Assembly (NCBI RefSeq): GCF_028707975.1
Contig: NZ_JAQVZX010000011.1
Span: 1-38,578 of the forward strand
Length of the DNA: 38,578 bases
Direction: 5' to 3'
Source: Syntrophomonas sp.
GTDB taxonomy: Bacteria > Bacillota > Syntrophomonadia > Syntrophomonadales > Syntrophomonadaceae
Shown here: piece after piece, positions 1 to 8,497 of the stretch
How positions within the stretch are numbered: the stretch's first letter is position 1
How the letters are laid out: each line of letters starts with the position of its first letter
The notes under the pieces: model-generated
Told to the model about the DNA's origin: nothing
Database searches by the model: none
The model's input: only the letters and a program-made list of their open reading frames with translations
Made by a program: the position numbers and the translations under genes

Positions 1-2
1 TT

Positions 3-935
3 ATTTACCTGCAGCAATTGGGACGGGGAACCCGAAAAGCGCCGGGCAAGGAAGCCTTGCTGGTATTTGATTTCATTGACAATACCGCCCGGCATAATCA
101 TGCGGTAAACCTCCATCGCCTCTTACGTTTGCGGGAATACCGACCGGGGGCTCTAGCACTGGCTCCGCAAGAGAAAATAGAGGAAGAAAATCGCCGCTTA
201 CGGCTGGGTGAAAAGATTGAAGCGGTTTTGCCCCATAATATATTTATCAAGGATTATGAACTGGTAGACCTCTTCGACTGGCAGGAAGAAATCAAAGATA
301 TGATGTCCCTGCATGAACTGGCTCTGGAGCTATATGTAGATGATGCCACTGCCCGCCGCTGGGTTGATGAAGACAAGATTACTCCCGGCCCTGATTTTGA
401 ATTGCCCATGGGAAGAGTTACCCACCGTTACTTTCATCGTGAGCGCCTGGAGGATATAAGGCAGCAACTGGATATATCGGCCCGCAAGCCCGAGGAGATC
501 AGGCAGGACTTCTTCAGATATGTTAAAGCCGGGCACATGACCACTTCCCACAAGCCCGTAATGCTTAAAGGCATGTTAACCCTGGTTAATGAAAAAGGGC
601 AGGTGGACCTGGCCGCGCTGGTAAGCTTCTTCCGTGCTTTCTACGAACAGCGGGCAGATGCCGGTCTGCAGGTAGAGATACCCAATGCAAGCATTAACCG
701 AGTCAAAGAAATGAGCGATTTTAAGATAGCCCGACTGATGCTGACCATGCCCTTTGAAAAATTTGAGCGCAAATTCTTTCTGGAACACCGCAAAGACCTG
801 AGCCAGGTAGCCTTCGTGCCCTCACTCTGGAAACGGCTTACGGCCGAAGATAGGGAGGAATTATTGGATATATGTGAGCGGCAGATTGATAGGTATTATG
901 AGACGAGACTCAACAGTTGTCGTTGTCAATCTTAA
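3..935 (+). CDS. DEAD/DEAH-type superfamily 2 helicase, C-terminal part (5' truncated by window)
   Basis: The reading frame is already open at the window edge and starts IYLQQLGRGTRKAPGK. This matches helicase motif VI (QxxGRGxR), whose arginines contact ATP in superfamily 2 helicases, and is followed by a VFDFIDN segment. The remaining roughly 290 residues are helical and charged, with no nuclease motif that I recognise. The internal TTG at 18 is not a start; the gene begins outside the window. The stop is at 933-935. It lies immediately before the CRISPR-associated island on the same strand but is separated from it by a 600-bp leader and repeat region, so co-function is not implied. It could be a defence or a general repair helicase; the missing N-terminus prevents a choice. 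Confidence 0.75.
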   Translation: MYLQQLGRGTRKAPGKEALLVFDFIDNTARHNHAVNLHRLLRLREYRPGALALAPQEKIEEENRRLRLGEKIEAVLPHNIFIKDYELVDLFDWQEEIKDMMSLHELALELYVDDATARRWVDEDKITPGPDFELPMGRVTHRYFHRERLEDIRQQLDISARKPEEIRQDFFRYVKAGHMTTSHKPVMLKGMLTLVNEKGQVDLAALVSFFRAFYEQRADAGLQVEIPNASINRVKEMSDFKIARLMLTMPFEKFERKFFLEHRKDLSQVAFVPSLWKRLTAEDREELLDICERQIDRYYETRLNSCRCQS

Positions 936-1030
936 AATTAGCTTGTTTCTCCTGAACAGGAGGAAATCATGGACAATCGTAGAAAATATTGTAGTATGAA
1001 TACAATATCTATTGCACTAAGGTAAGCTCC

Positions 1031-1221
1031 ACAAACGCCGAAAGTACATGGGAGGTTAGCGATTACGTAGAATGAGTGAGATAAATGAAGAAAGAAGGAG
1101 ATAAACTGCTTCGCAAAACAGGGTTCCAAACTCCTTATTTTGACTCCGGAGGGGGTCAAGAGGGGGGGTTAGCGATTCGGGGCTCACGAGCCTTAGAGCC
1201 ACCGGCCCTAAAACGGGGTCT
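1031..1221 (+). other. CRISPR leader-like block, copy 1
   Basis: The stretch 936-1545 holds no convincing gene. Positions 1032-1064 contain a 33-nt block (CAAACGCCGAAAG...GGTTAGCGATT) that recurs at 14205-14237 with one mismatch. The homology continues more weakly (GAGTGAG, AATGAAG, CTTCG, CAAACTCCTTA) to about 1137. In copy 2 the CAAACTCCTTA end runs straight into a CRISPR repeat. Here about 85 extra bases, including a second GGTTAGCGATT at 1168-1178, come before the repeat at 1222. Position directly upstream of the repeats and conservation between the two copies suggest a CRISPR leader with its promoter. This is inference. Confidence 0.6.
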
Positions 1222-1332
1222 GTAACAATGACTGGCCCGCTTTCCAGGGCATTGAGACATTTTGCTCCTGCTTCTATTAATAATTTAGCTATTTTGTAAC
1301 AATAACCAGCCCGCTTTCCAGGGCATTGAGAT
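1222..1332 (+). CRISPR. Two-repeat mini CRISPR array with one 37-nt spacer
   Basis: Two 37-nt repeats lie at 1222-1258 and 1296-1332 around a 37-nt spacer (1259-1295). Repeat 1 begins GTAACAATGACTGG and ends GGGCATTGAGAC. Repeat 2 differs at three positions, one of them the last base (T instead of C); 3'-end degeneration usually marks the leader-distal end, so the leader would be on the left. GCCC and GGGC inside the repeat can pair around GCTTTCCA, and the eight bases after that stem, ATTGAGAC, match the 8-nt 5' handle left by Cas6. A third copy of the repeat lies at 14318-14354. Confidence 0.85.
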
Positions 1333-1545
1333 GCTGATTAATTTTATATTTAGAGGTAAACTCCAAAAATATGGCAGGATTATGAAAATTTGTCGAGAAT
1401 AATTAAAGAAAGAATACCATGCAATAGACGCACCAGTTATCCTGCCACCTATCACTACACCTGCTATTTCTAGGCTCACAGAAATGATCCGAAAATAAAA
1501 ATCATGAGGTATCCTTTTTACTGTTCCCGTTGGAGGCGAGCTGTA
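1333..1545. other. Non-coding stretch between mini-array and first island gene
   Basis: No convincing gene is present. GGCAGGAT (1373-1380) is matched by its reverse complement ATCCTGCC at 1439-1446, a widely spaced 8-bp inverted repeat. No further repeat unit follows the second CRISPR repeat. A promoter for the cmr transcript would be expected here, but I see no clear -35/-10 pair. Confidence 0.4.
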
Positions 1546-3756
1546 TTGTTGGCTGTATTTTTAGATGAGAGCGGAATTTTTGAAACGGCAAAAGAACATG
1601 CCCAGCTTAATACCGGTTTAGTTTATAAAGGCGAAAACCTGGAGCAGGCCGTGAAAAAATTGCAAACATTGCTGGAGCAGATATGTTTCCAACATAAACT
1701 CACTTATCCAGAAGGTTTACATGGCAGCAAAATTAAAAACCTGAAATTGCGGCGCCAGATTCAGAATCAAATAATCGAGTTTTTGGGACATAATAAGGAT
1801 TGGTCTATTATTGGCATTGTGGCTGGAGATTTTGAACAGGACCAGCGCTCCAATATTATTGATGAACGCCAGGCCAGCAACCTTTATCGCAATATGCTGA
1901 TGCGTTTGCTTGATAATGCCATTTATTATAGCCCGCTGGCGCAGGGACAGAAAAAGACTAAACTGCACATTGCCAGCCGCATCGCTCTGGTGGATAAACG
2001 CGACCGGGAACGTCAGGGTCAGTATGAAGCACTGGGTTATAACCGACTTGAACATCGGGACAGGAATAAATGGCGTTATTCGTTAATTGATGAACCTGTA
2101 ATCAGCGCAGCTTTGAGCCAACTTTATGAAGAACGGGAAAACTCCCCCCGCCTTGATTTTCAGCTTTTTGTGCAGAATATCTATAAGGCTAAAAATGTTG
2201 GCCTGATGACGGCTGACCTAATATGTAACTGGATATATGGGAATATTAACCCCACTCTGCCGGATCGGGGTTTAAATGAAATTTGTGCCAGGCTACATAA
2301 AATGGGGGTTAATTCCTATTTATGGGCTTATGATCAGGTCGATGACCAGTGGCGTGAACTATACGAGTTGTCTACCAGGGGAGATATATATGCATTTCTA
2401 ACCCAACGATTGAAATTCGTCCATGATTCCAACCCTTTAAACCAATACTACCAGCAGCATTTTGCATTACCCGAAATGAATATCAGTGCCGGCGCCCTGG
2501 AGGAAGCCTGCAATATGTCGGATAAAACTTTGAAGGGAGACAATGTCAAATATCATTTGGAGGAAGCTATTCTGCAAGAAGTATTGGACCTGGCCAGTTT
2601 AAAACTACCACCTCCCCCTCCTTTAATCTTTTATTACCTGTATGACCTGCTATTAAGAACCTATAATCACCTGGGTGAACCGGATAAAGCCATAGAATAC
2701 GGGGAAAAAGCCCTTAAACAACTGGATTTATTGCCCCGTTCATTAGATAATATGGAACGCCGCCTGGAAACCCTCAATCGTATGAGTGTAACTGAAACTA
2801 ACCGATTTAACTTCGAAGCTGCTGTTCTTCTCCTGGAAAAGGGCCTGGTTCCTCGCCTGGTAAAGCGCCTGCAATTGGAAGATGACGGCAGCGGGCCTCC
2901 TCTCGATCCCGTCCTGGGTAAATGTTATAGTTCTCTGGGCCAGAATTATGCCTTCCTGGGCCGAAACAAAAAGGCCTTACAAGCATTTCAACGGGCATTG
3001 GAGCATTTTGCCACCAATCCATGGGACATCGAAATCACCACTGCCCATATCCTGCAACTGACATTGGCCACAGATAACCGGGAACTGTTTGATGAATATG
3101 CCCCCGCATATTTTGCTGAGCTACCTGGCCAAAATTCTGCACTTTCAGACTCTGTTTCGCCGGATGATGACAATGCCTTAAAGTATGCCCGGCAAAATAC
3201 AATACCTGCTGAAAGCCTACCTTTACAGTATTGTAGGGTAGCACTAAACAGCAATAACCCCTTTAAACTATTTATCCTGGGCAAATACATCAACGTTTAT
3301 GATAAATGGCGGGAGAATCAAGTCATGGAAAAACTGCTGAATACTGATTATAAGGCAGTTTTTGGTTCGACCAATCACCACCCCTGGGAACTAATCTACC
3401 GCCACCTGGCCGAAATTGCTTTCAAAGCTGGACACGAGGATGCAGGGCGGGATTGGGCAAAGCAATCGCTATCCGTGGGTAGTCCAACCCCTTCGCTTAC
3501 CTTCCGGGTTCTTCATTTGGGTACCGGGTTGATGGCAGCTTCCTACTGTTGTAAGGGTAAGCAGCTGAAACAGGCTTATCAGGAAACCCTGGTAGCCCTG
3601 CAGGAAATATGCGCCAGTGAGGAAGGCCACCCCGTCTATCATCCCGATAACCAGAAATCCTGGTTCTACAGCTGCGTAAAAAATGCCGGTTCTAAAAGTT
3701 CGGTAAGAAAGAAGGTGCAGAGGTTTATAGGGCGGTTTACGTTTGAGTATAGGTGA
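1546..3756 (+). CDS. DUF3800-like (RNase H-fold) nuclease domain fused to TPR repeats
   Basis: With the TTG start at 1546 the protein has 736 residues. GGAGG at 1532-1536 lies 9 nt before this codon; the in-frame ATG at 1504 has no ribosome binding site. The N-terminus reads LAVFLDESG, the first acidic motif of DUF3800-type proteins. A histidine follows in GLHGSKIKN (about residue 59), and GLMTADLICNWIY (Asp near 224) matches the family's late ADL motif. These suggest a metal-dependent RNase H-like nuclease. From about residue 360 the protein is helical with TPR-like units at roughly 362-396 and 459-489, preceded by a PPPPP stretch. The neighbouring csx15-like frame overlaps its end if its early TTG is used, so it appears to be the first gene of the cmr operon. 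No catalytic activity is shown; the family call is from motifs only. Confidence 0.6.
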   Translation: MLAVFLDESGIFETAKEHAQLNTGLVYKGENLEQAVKKLQTLLEQICFQHKLTYPEGLHGSKIKNLKLRRQIQNQIIEFLGHNKDWSIIGIVAGDFEQDQRSNIIDERQASNLYRNMLMRLLDNAIYYSPLAQGQKKTKLHIASRIALVDKRDRERQGQYEALGYNRLEHRDRNKWRYSLIDEPVISAALSQLYEERENSPRLDFQLFVQNIYKAKNVGLMTADLICNWIYGNINPTLPDRGLNEICARLHKMGVNSYLWAYDQVDDQWRELYELSTRGDIYAFLTQRLKFVHDSNPLNQYYQQHFALPEMNISAGALEEACNMSDKTLKGDNVKYHLEEAILQEVLDLASLKLPPPPPLIFYYLYDLLLRTYNHLGEPDKAIEYGEKALKQLDLLPRSLDNMERRLETLNRMSVTETNRFNFEAAVLLLEKGLVPRLVKRLQLEDDGSGPPLDPVLGKCYSSLGQNYAFLGRNKKALQAFQRALEHFATNPWDIEITTAHILQLTLATDNRELFDEYAPAYFAELPGQNSALSDSVSPDDDNALKYARQNTIPAESLPLQYCRVALNSNNPFKLFILGKYINVYDKWRENQVMEKLLNTDYKAVFGSTNHHPWELIYRHLAEIAFKAGHEDAGRDWAKQSLSVGSPTPSLTFRVLHLGTGLMAASYCCKGKQLKQAYQETLVALQEICASEEGHPVYHPDNQKSWFYSCVKNAGSKSSVRKKVQRFIGRFTFEYR

Positions 3757-3778
3757 GAAGCTTAGAAATGGGAAGGAG

Positions 3779-4177
3779 ATGATAGACATACACATAATTA
3801 ACTTTACTCACCCCTTAACTGAAGAACAGCTTGCTCAAATCGACAAAATAGCAGGCAAGAAAACAGCAAAAGTAACTCAAATTACCTCTCAGATTGATAC
3901 AAACCGATTGCTGGTTGAACAGGTAGAAGCCATGGTAGAGGAGGTGGGTTTGACTGCGGAAGAATGGCAGAGCCTGCCTCTGCTTATTAATCTCCCCTCA
4001 CTTAATTACAGTACTGCGGTAATGCTGGCTTTGCTTTACGGCAGGATGGGGTATTTCCCAGCCACGATACGCCTGCGCCCGGTAACAGGAGCCATCCCGC
4101 TGCGCTTCGAGGTAGCAGAGATTGTTAATTTGCAGGAGGTGCGGGAGAGGGGCAGGGTACAAAGAGAATTGAGGTGA
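3779..4177 (+). CDS. csx15: Csx15-like CRISPR-associated small protein (possible ring nuclease or cyclic-oligoadenylate binder)
   Basis: The protein has 132 residues from ATG 3779 and begins MIDIHIINFTHPLTEEQLAQI. This NF(S/T)HPLT-type opening is what I associate with the Csx15 family of type III loci. Members of the Csx15/Csx16/Csx20 group are thought to act on or bind cyclic oligoadenylate and so switch off CARF effectors; that role is family knowledge held with moderate certainty, not something shown here. The start is uncertain: GGAAGGAG abuts ATG 3779 with no spacer, and the frame is open back to TTG 3743, which would overlap the upstream gene by 14 nt. It ends 3 nt before cmr1, so translational coupling is likely. 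Confidence 0.6.
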   Translation: MIDIHIINFTHPLTEEQLAQIDKIAGKKTAKVTQITSQIDTNRLLVEQVEAMVEEVGLTAEEWQSLPLLINLPSLNYSTAVMLALLYGRMGYFPATIRLRPVTGAIPLRFEVAEIVNLQEVRERGRVQRELR

Positions 4178-4180
4178 TAA

Positions 4181-5332
4181 GTGGAAGTGGACGAAAAATC
4201 CGATGGAAAACGCATAACAGTGACCTTTGAATGCGAGACGATTACACCAATGTTTCTGCGGGGAGCAGATGGTAGGACACCGGAACTGCGAGCTCCCTCG
4301 ATAAAAGGGGCTATACGCTACTGGTGGAGAAGTTTGCAGGATTCCACCCAAACGAAAAGCTTGCTTGAACGCGAAATCAATTTGTTTGGAGGTACAGGTT
4401 CATCAGGAAAAAAGAGTCCGGTTTCAATAAGAGTAATTAGCAAATTGAACGACTCGTCTATTGGTCATAACTTGTGGGATGAACTTGATAAAGAAACACC
4501 ATCAGGTAAAACGTACTACAGATCTAAAAGTGGTTCCAGGGGAATTCACTATTTGTTTTATTCAGTTTTACCTATGAATACACGTTTAGATGGTCCATAC
4601 ATCAAGTCAGGAAGCGAGTTTTCCGTAATACTAAGTGCTTATGAACAGGAGCCATTACAAGAAGCTTCAATTGCATTCATGTTTCTGTCAATTTTCGGAG
4701 GGCTTGGTAGTCGAGTTCGAAGGGGAGCTGGCAGCTTTGACATAATAAAGGTTGAGAGCACCAACATTACCAGTGAGCTGGATAACATTTTAATAGCATG
4801 TCTTATCAGTAAGCGCTTAAAAAACCACGAAGGGGTTTGCGGATTTCTGCGGGATATAATTGAGTCTAATATTGTTGATACATGTACCAATTTAAACACA
4901 GTGAATTCATTTAAAGAGGTTTCATTGTACGTATTTCGACCCCAAAAATCGTGGAAGGAAGCAATGGATAAGATAGGTGTTTATTACATGAACTTTAGGA
5001 ATAGAAATAAGGGACGCATTGAAGAAACTCCGAATTTTGGGTTCCCAATAAGGCATAAAAATGGGACAACTATGATGGCAGGTATGGATATGGGTGAAAA
5101 ACAAAAACCAAGTCTACTCAGGCGCAGAGCTTCTCCAATAGTGATTAAGGTAATAAGAGATAATAATGGAAATTATTATCCGATGATGATTTGGTTCAAA
5201 AGCAGATTATTACCCGGGGAGTACCAAATAATGGATGAAGATGGCGGCAATAAAATGATTGAAACCCCCGGAATTATTCAAGAATTTATTAATTCAATTC
5301 CCGTGAAAGAGTATGAGGAGGTGCGATTATGA
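4181..5332 (+). CDS. cmr1: Type III-B RAMP protein Cmr1
   Basis: The protein has 383 residues from GTG 4181, preceded by GAGGTGATAA. The N-terminus (TFECETITPMFLRGADGR, then PELRAPSIKGAIRYWWR) is the signature of Cmr1, the subunit at the 3' end of the crRNA in the Cmr effector complex. A glycine-rich GGLGSRVRRGAGSF loop near residue 178 is the second RAMP motif. Length fits the family. Its end overlaps the start of cmr2 by 4 nt (ATGA), so the genes are translated from one message. The codon mixture looks more AT-rich between 4400 and 5200 than in cmr2. Confidence 0.93.
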   Translation: MEVDEKSDGKRITVTFECETITPMFLRGADGRTPELRAPSIKGAIRYWWRSLQDSTQTKSLLEREINLFGGTGSSGKKSPVSIRVISKLNDSSIGHNLWDELDKETPSGKTYYRSKSGSRGIHYLFYSVLPMNTRLDGPYIKSGSEFSVILSAYEQEPLQEASIAFMFLSIFGGLGSRVRRGAGSFDIIKVESTNITSELDNILIACLISKRLKNHEGVCGFLRDIIESNIVDTCTNLNTVNSFKEVSLYVFRPQKSWKEAMDKIGVYYMNFRNRNKGRIEETPNFGFPIRHKNGTTMMAGMDMGEKQKPSLLRRRASPIVIKVIRDNNGNYYPMMIWFKSRLLPGEYQIMDEDGGNKMIETPGIIQEFINSIPVKEYEEVRL

Positions 5333-7326
5333 ACGATTACCTCTTACTCTTCACTATCACCCCGGTCCAGGCGTTTATTTCCCAGGCACGTAAGACCCAT
5401 GATCTTTGGGCCGGCAGCCGTATTCTTTCCGAACTAATCGAAGTAGCACGAACCAAAGTAGTTAACGATTATAGGGCGGAGATAGTGTTTCCTATAAATA
5501 ATGCGGACTATAACGATGATGAATCCAGCAATCCCAACCGCTTTGTTGCTCGGGTAAGCACAGCTAACCCAAGGGATATTGGTATAGAACTGGAAAGGGC
5601 GGTTCAGATAAAGTTTCAGGAGTTGTCTGGCAAGATTTATGAAGATGTATGTGGAAAAAAACCAAGCAATATAATGGGGTTTAAGGAGCAGATAAAAAGC
5701 TTTTGGCAGGTTTACTGGGTTATGCTGCCCGGCGGTGAAGGGATTGACTCCTATTTCAAAGTACATTCCAAGCTGGAAATGCACCTGGGCGGGGTTAAAA
5801 ACCTGCGAGGATTTTCTCAGTTAGAGGAAGAAGGCTTTCGCAAATGTTCCCTTTGCGGGGAGAGGAATGCACTTTTTTATGCTCCCAGATTAACAGACGG
5901 TTCCGAAAAAGCTCCCGAATTTATGTCGTCCCATGCTATAGCGCTTAACCACAGCCGCATAAGTGCCGGAGAGGGACTATGCGCGGTATGTCTGGTAAAA
6001 CGCTTTTGGTCGGCAAGCAGTGAGGAATTTCCTTTAACTGCTACCGTAGCTCTGATGCCATTGCTGGACACCTTGAGTAAGGATGATGAAGGAGCAGAAT
6101 TGTTTAGCGCCTATAAAAATGTTCTCAATTCTTGCTGCTGTACTCGTTACCAGTACAACATGTATAATGATCAGCTACTGTATGAGGATAACCTAACTCC
6201 AGATTATTTTAAAAAGAATAGCCTGCAGATGGGAGTGCTGAAGAATGAATCAGGGCATGAGACCATTAAGTCGGCAATAATGGGGGCTTATAGTAAGCTG
6301 CAATCCTATATTCGTGAAAGACAGACAGAGAAGAGTTTGACCCGGAATAACGGTAAAGAAGGAAGCGGTAACTGGAGCAAATCCTCTTATTATGCCCTTA
6401 TAGCTTTTGATGGAGATAGTATGGGGGAATGGTTATCAGGAACGAAGTTGAACGATAATATGAAGCTGGAAGATTTTCACCGGGAACTTTCGCTGAAACT
6501 TAATGAATTTGCCGGTTCAGTTAAGGAGTTCTTTATTGAACCTTCGGGAGAACAGAATCCTGATTCAAACAGGAAAGAAAATGGGACAGAATCCAGCTTT
6601 AGGGGTCGGGTGGTATATGCTGGGGGTGAAGATTTTCTGGGCTTTGTAACCCTGGATGATTCTCTGAAGTCACTGGATAAACTCAGGATTGAATTTGACG
6701 AAAAAGTGAACCAGGCCCTGCAGCAAAAGGCTTTCATTCAAGAAAACAATAACCTTTCATTCTCAGCGGGAATGGTTATTGCTCATTACAAAACGCCACT
6801 TTCTGAAGCCTTGAAGTGGGTCCACCAGATGGAAAAAGCGGCAAAGGAAGTGGAGGGGAAGAATTCCCTGGGGATTGCCTTGCTGAAACATTCAGGCGAA
6901 ATTGAGAAATGTGTATATAAATGGTGGGAGGAATCCAAAAAAATTGCTGGTAAAACAGTAATCTATGATTTCCTGGATATTATAGAAGCTATTCAAAAAG
7001 GGGATTTTTCAGGGCGCTTCATTAAAAATCTTAATGCCGAATTATATCTTCTGGCGGGAAAGAGAGCGGATTACCTGGGAATGGACAATGCCTATGAAAT
7101 AATACGGGTGGAAATTGGTCGGCTTTTAGAACGTACCTGCAATCTCAAGCGGGGCGAGGGCGAAACCGGGGAGGATTATAAAAAACGAAAAAAAGAGGCG
7201 GTTGGGCAGTTGCGGGAAGTGGTTTTCCATTTGTATCAAAATAGCAATGACAGTCTGGAAAACTTCATATCGGCTCTCAATATTGTACATTTTTTAACGC
7301 GGGAGGTGGCCGGCGGTGTGGATTGA
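5329..7326 (+). CDS. cmr2: Type III-B large subunit Cas10/Cmr2, HD-less, GGED palm motif
   Basis: The protein has 665 residues. It begins LLLFTITPVQAFISQARKT, the start of the first Cmr2 palm domain, so there is no N-terminal HD nuclease domain. Paired cysteines C173/C176 and C218/C221 form the zinc-binding element. The second palm domain carries IAFDGDSMGEW (Asp361, Asp363) and AGGEDFLGF, with GGED at 432-435 where most Cas10 proteins have GGDD. Both metal-binding carboxylates are kept in form, so cyclic oligoadenylate synthesis from ATP is plausible but unproven. The lack of HD means target DNA cleavage by this subunit is not expected. cmr3 starts inside its last codons (7316). Confidence 0.95.
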   Translation: MNDYLLLFTITPVQAFISQARKTHDLWAGSRILSELIEVARTKVVNDYRAEIVFPINNADYNDDESSNPNRFVARVSTANPRDIGIELERAVQIKFQELSGKIYEDVCGKKPSNIMGFKEQIKSFWQVYWVMLPGGEGIDSYFKVHSKLEMHLGGVKNLRGFSQLEEEGFRKCSLCGERNALFYAPRLTDGSEKAPEFMSSHAIALNHSRISAGEGLCAVCLVKRFWSASSEEFPLTATVALMPLLDTLSKDDEGAELFSAYKNVLNSCCCTRYQYNMYNDQLLYEDNLTPDYFKKNSLQMGVLKNESGHETIKSAIMGAYSKLQSYIRERQTEKSLTRNNGKEGSGNWSKSSYYALIAFDGDSMGEWLSGTKLNDNMKLEDFHRELSLKLNEFAGSVKEFFIEPSGEQNPDSNRKENGTESSFRGRVVYAGGEDFLGFVTLDDSLKSLDKLRIEFDEKVNQALQQKAFIQENNNLSFSAGMVIAHYKTPLSEALKWVHQMEKAAKEVEGKNSLGIALLKHSGEIEKCVYKWWEESKKIAGKTVIYDFLDIIEAIQKGDFSGRFIKNLNAELYLLAGKRADYLGMDNAYEIIRVEIGRLLERTCNLKRGEGETGEDYKKRKKEAVGQLREVVFHLYQNSNDSLENFISALNIVHFLTREVAGGVD

Positions 7327-8497
7327 AATTGAAGCCCTGGATACTCTCTTTTTCCGTGATGGCAAGCCTTTCTCCATGGGTCAGGAAAGCTGGGCCGAAG
7401 GAAAACTTTTCCCCCTGCCTTCAGTCCTGTACGGGGCTTTAAGGAGCGCGTATTTGGGTCAACATCCGGAGCGTTTTGCCAATCTTGGTGAACTGGATGA
7501 TGTAACCTCTAATTTAACTATCAGGGGTATTTATTATCGCCTGGGTGGGAATCTGTATTTGCCGCAACCGGCAGATTTGGTAGCCAGGAAAGATAGGTCT
7601 ACTAAAAATATGAGGGAGACTGGAAAACCATATGAGATTCGGCTCCTGAATTGTAGCGAAATTGAAACGGGCGTATATGCAGGAGCGTCTAATTTGGAGA
7701 TGATTCCTGAGCGATTATTAATGACCGGGGATGAAGTTGACAACAGGGATTATGGTCTTACCAGTAACGTTGACATAAATACTTATCTGCAGACGGGAGC
7801 CAAAAATATCCCCCTCCAGTCGATTGATGCTGCGGAACATATTGTTCTGGAGCCCAAAGTTGGTATCGGCAAGGATCGCATCAGCGGCAGCAGTGCTGAT
7901 GGCAAACTGTACCGGGTGGGTATGAAACGGTATGACGGTTTGAGTATGGTGGTTGAAATTGAAGGTCTGGAATTAAAGCCGGAAGGCTTTTTGAAGCTGG
8001 GGGGCGAGGGAAAAGGAGCTTATTATCGAACCTTGCAAATAAAAGATTTGACTGCGGATATGATTGCTACACCTGAATTTAATGACGATGCCAGGTATTT
8101 TAAACTATACCTTTCCACTCCCTGTGCGTTCGCTCAAGGCTGGTTACCGGAATGGATTAATACCGGGCGTTGTGAAGGGACATATCGATTTGTCAATGGG
8201 GAAAAAGAGAAAGCGCTTAATTTAAAACTTATTTCTGCAGTTATGAGCCGCTATATGCTGGCAGGCGGTTTTGATATTAAGGAGCGGAGGCCCAAACCGG
8301 CCCGAAGAGTAGTTCCGGCAGGGAGTGTATATTATTTCAAGTTACGGAGTGGCGGAGATATGAATGATGTAATCCAGGCCTTTCATGGCCGGGCAATATC
8401 AGAATTGGATAAAGAGCCCAACCGAACATCTAACCATATGTTGGAAAATTACCGCCAGGGTTTTGGAATTTCATATGTGGGGGTGCTTAACTTATGA
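7316..8497 (+). CDS. cmr3: Type III-B RAMP protein Cmr3
   Basis: The protein has 393 residues from GTG 7316, which follows GGGAGGTGG and overlaps cmr2 by 11 nt. The opening IEIEALDTLFFRDGKPF and the PLPSVLYGALRSAYL segment are typical of Cmr3, the subunit that pairs with Cmr2 and holds the crRNA 5' handle. A glycine-rich KLGGEGKGAYYR motif near residue 230 and GISYVGVLNL at the C-terminus also fit. The stop overlaps the start of the CARF gene by 4 nt. Confidence 0.93.
   Translation: MWIEIEALDTLFFRDGKPFSMGQESWAEGKLFPLPSVLYGALRSAYLGQHPERFANLGELDDVTSNLTIRGIYYRLGGNLYLPQPADLVARKDRSTKNMRETGKPYEIRLLNCSEIETGVYAGASNLEMIPERLLMTGDEVDNRDYGLTSNVDINTYLQTGAKNIPLQSIDAAEHIVLEPKVGIGKDRISGSSADGKLYRVGMKRYDGLSMVVEIEGLELKPEGFLKLGGEGKGAYYRTLQIKDLTADMIATPEFNDDARYFKLYLSTPCAFAQGWLPEWINTGRCEGTYRFVNGEKEKALNLKLISAVMSRYMLAGGFDIKERRPKPARRVVPAGSVYYFKLRSGGDMNDVIQAFHGRAISELDKEPNRTSNHMLENYRQGFGISYVGVLNL

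Noticed and set aside
936-985. TTTCTCCTG/CAGGAGGAAA hairpin after the helicase as a terminator
   Set aside because: The stem has a bulge and is not followed by a T-run on the plus strand, so it was not listed.
1285-1479. 64-codon minus-strand frame next to the mini-array
   Set aside because: It runs through the second CRISPR repeat and has no ribosome binding site.
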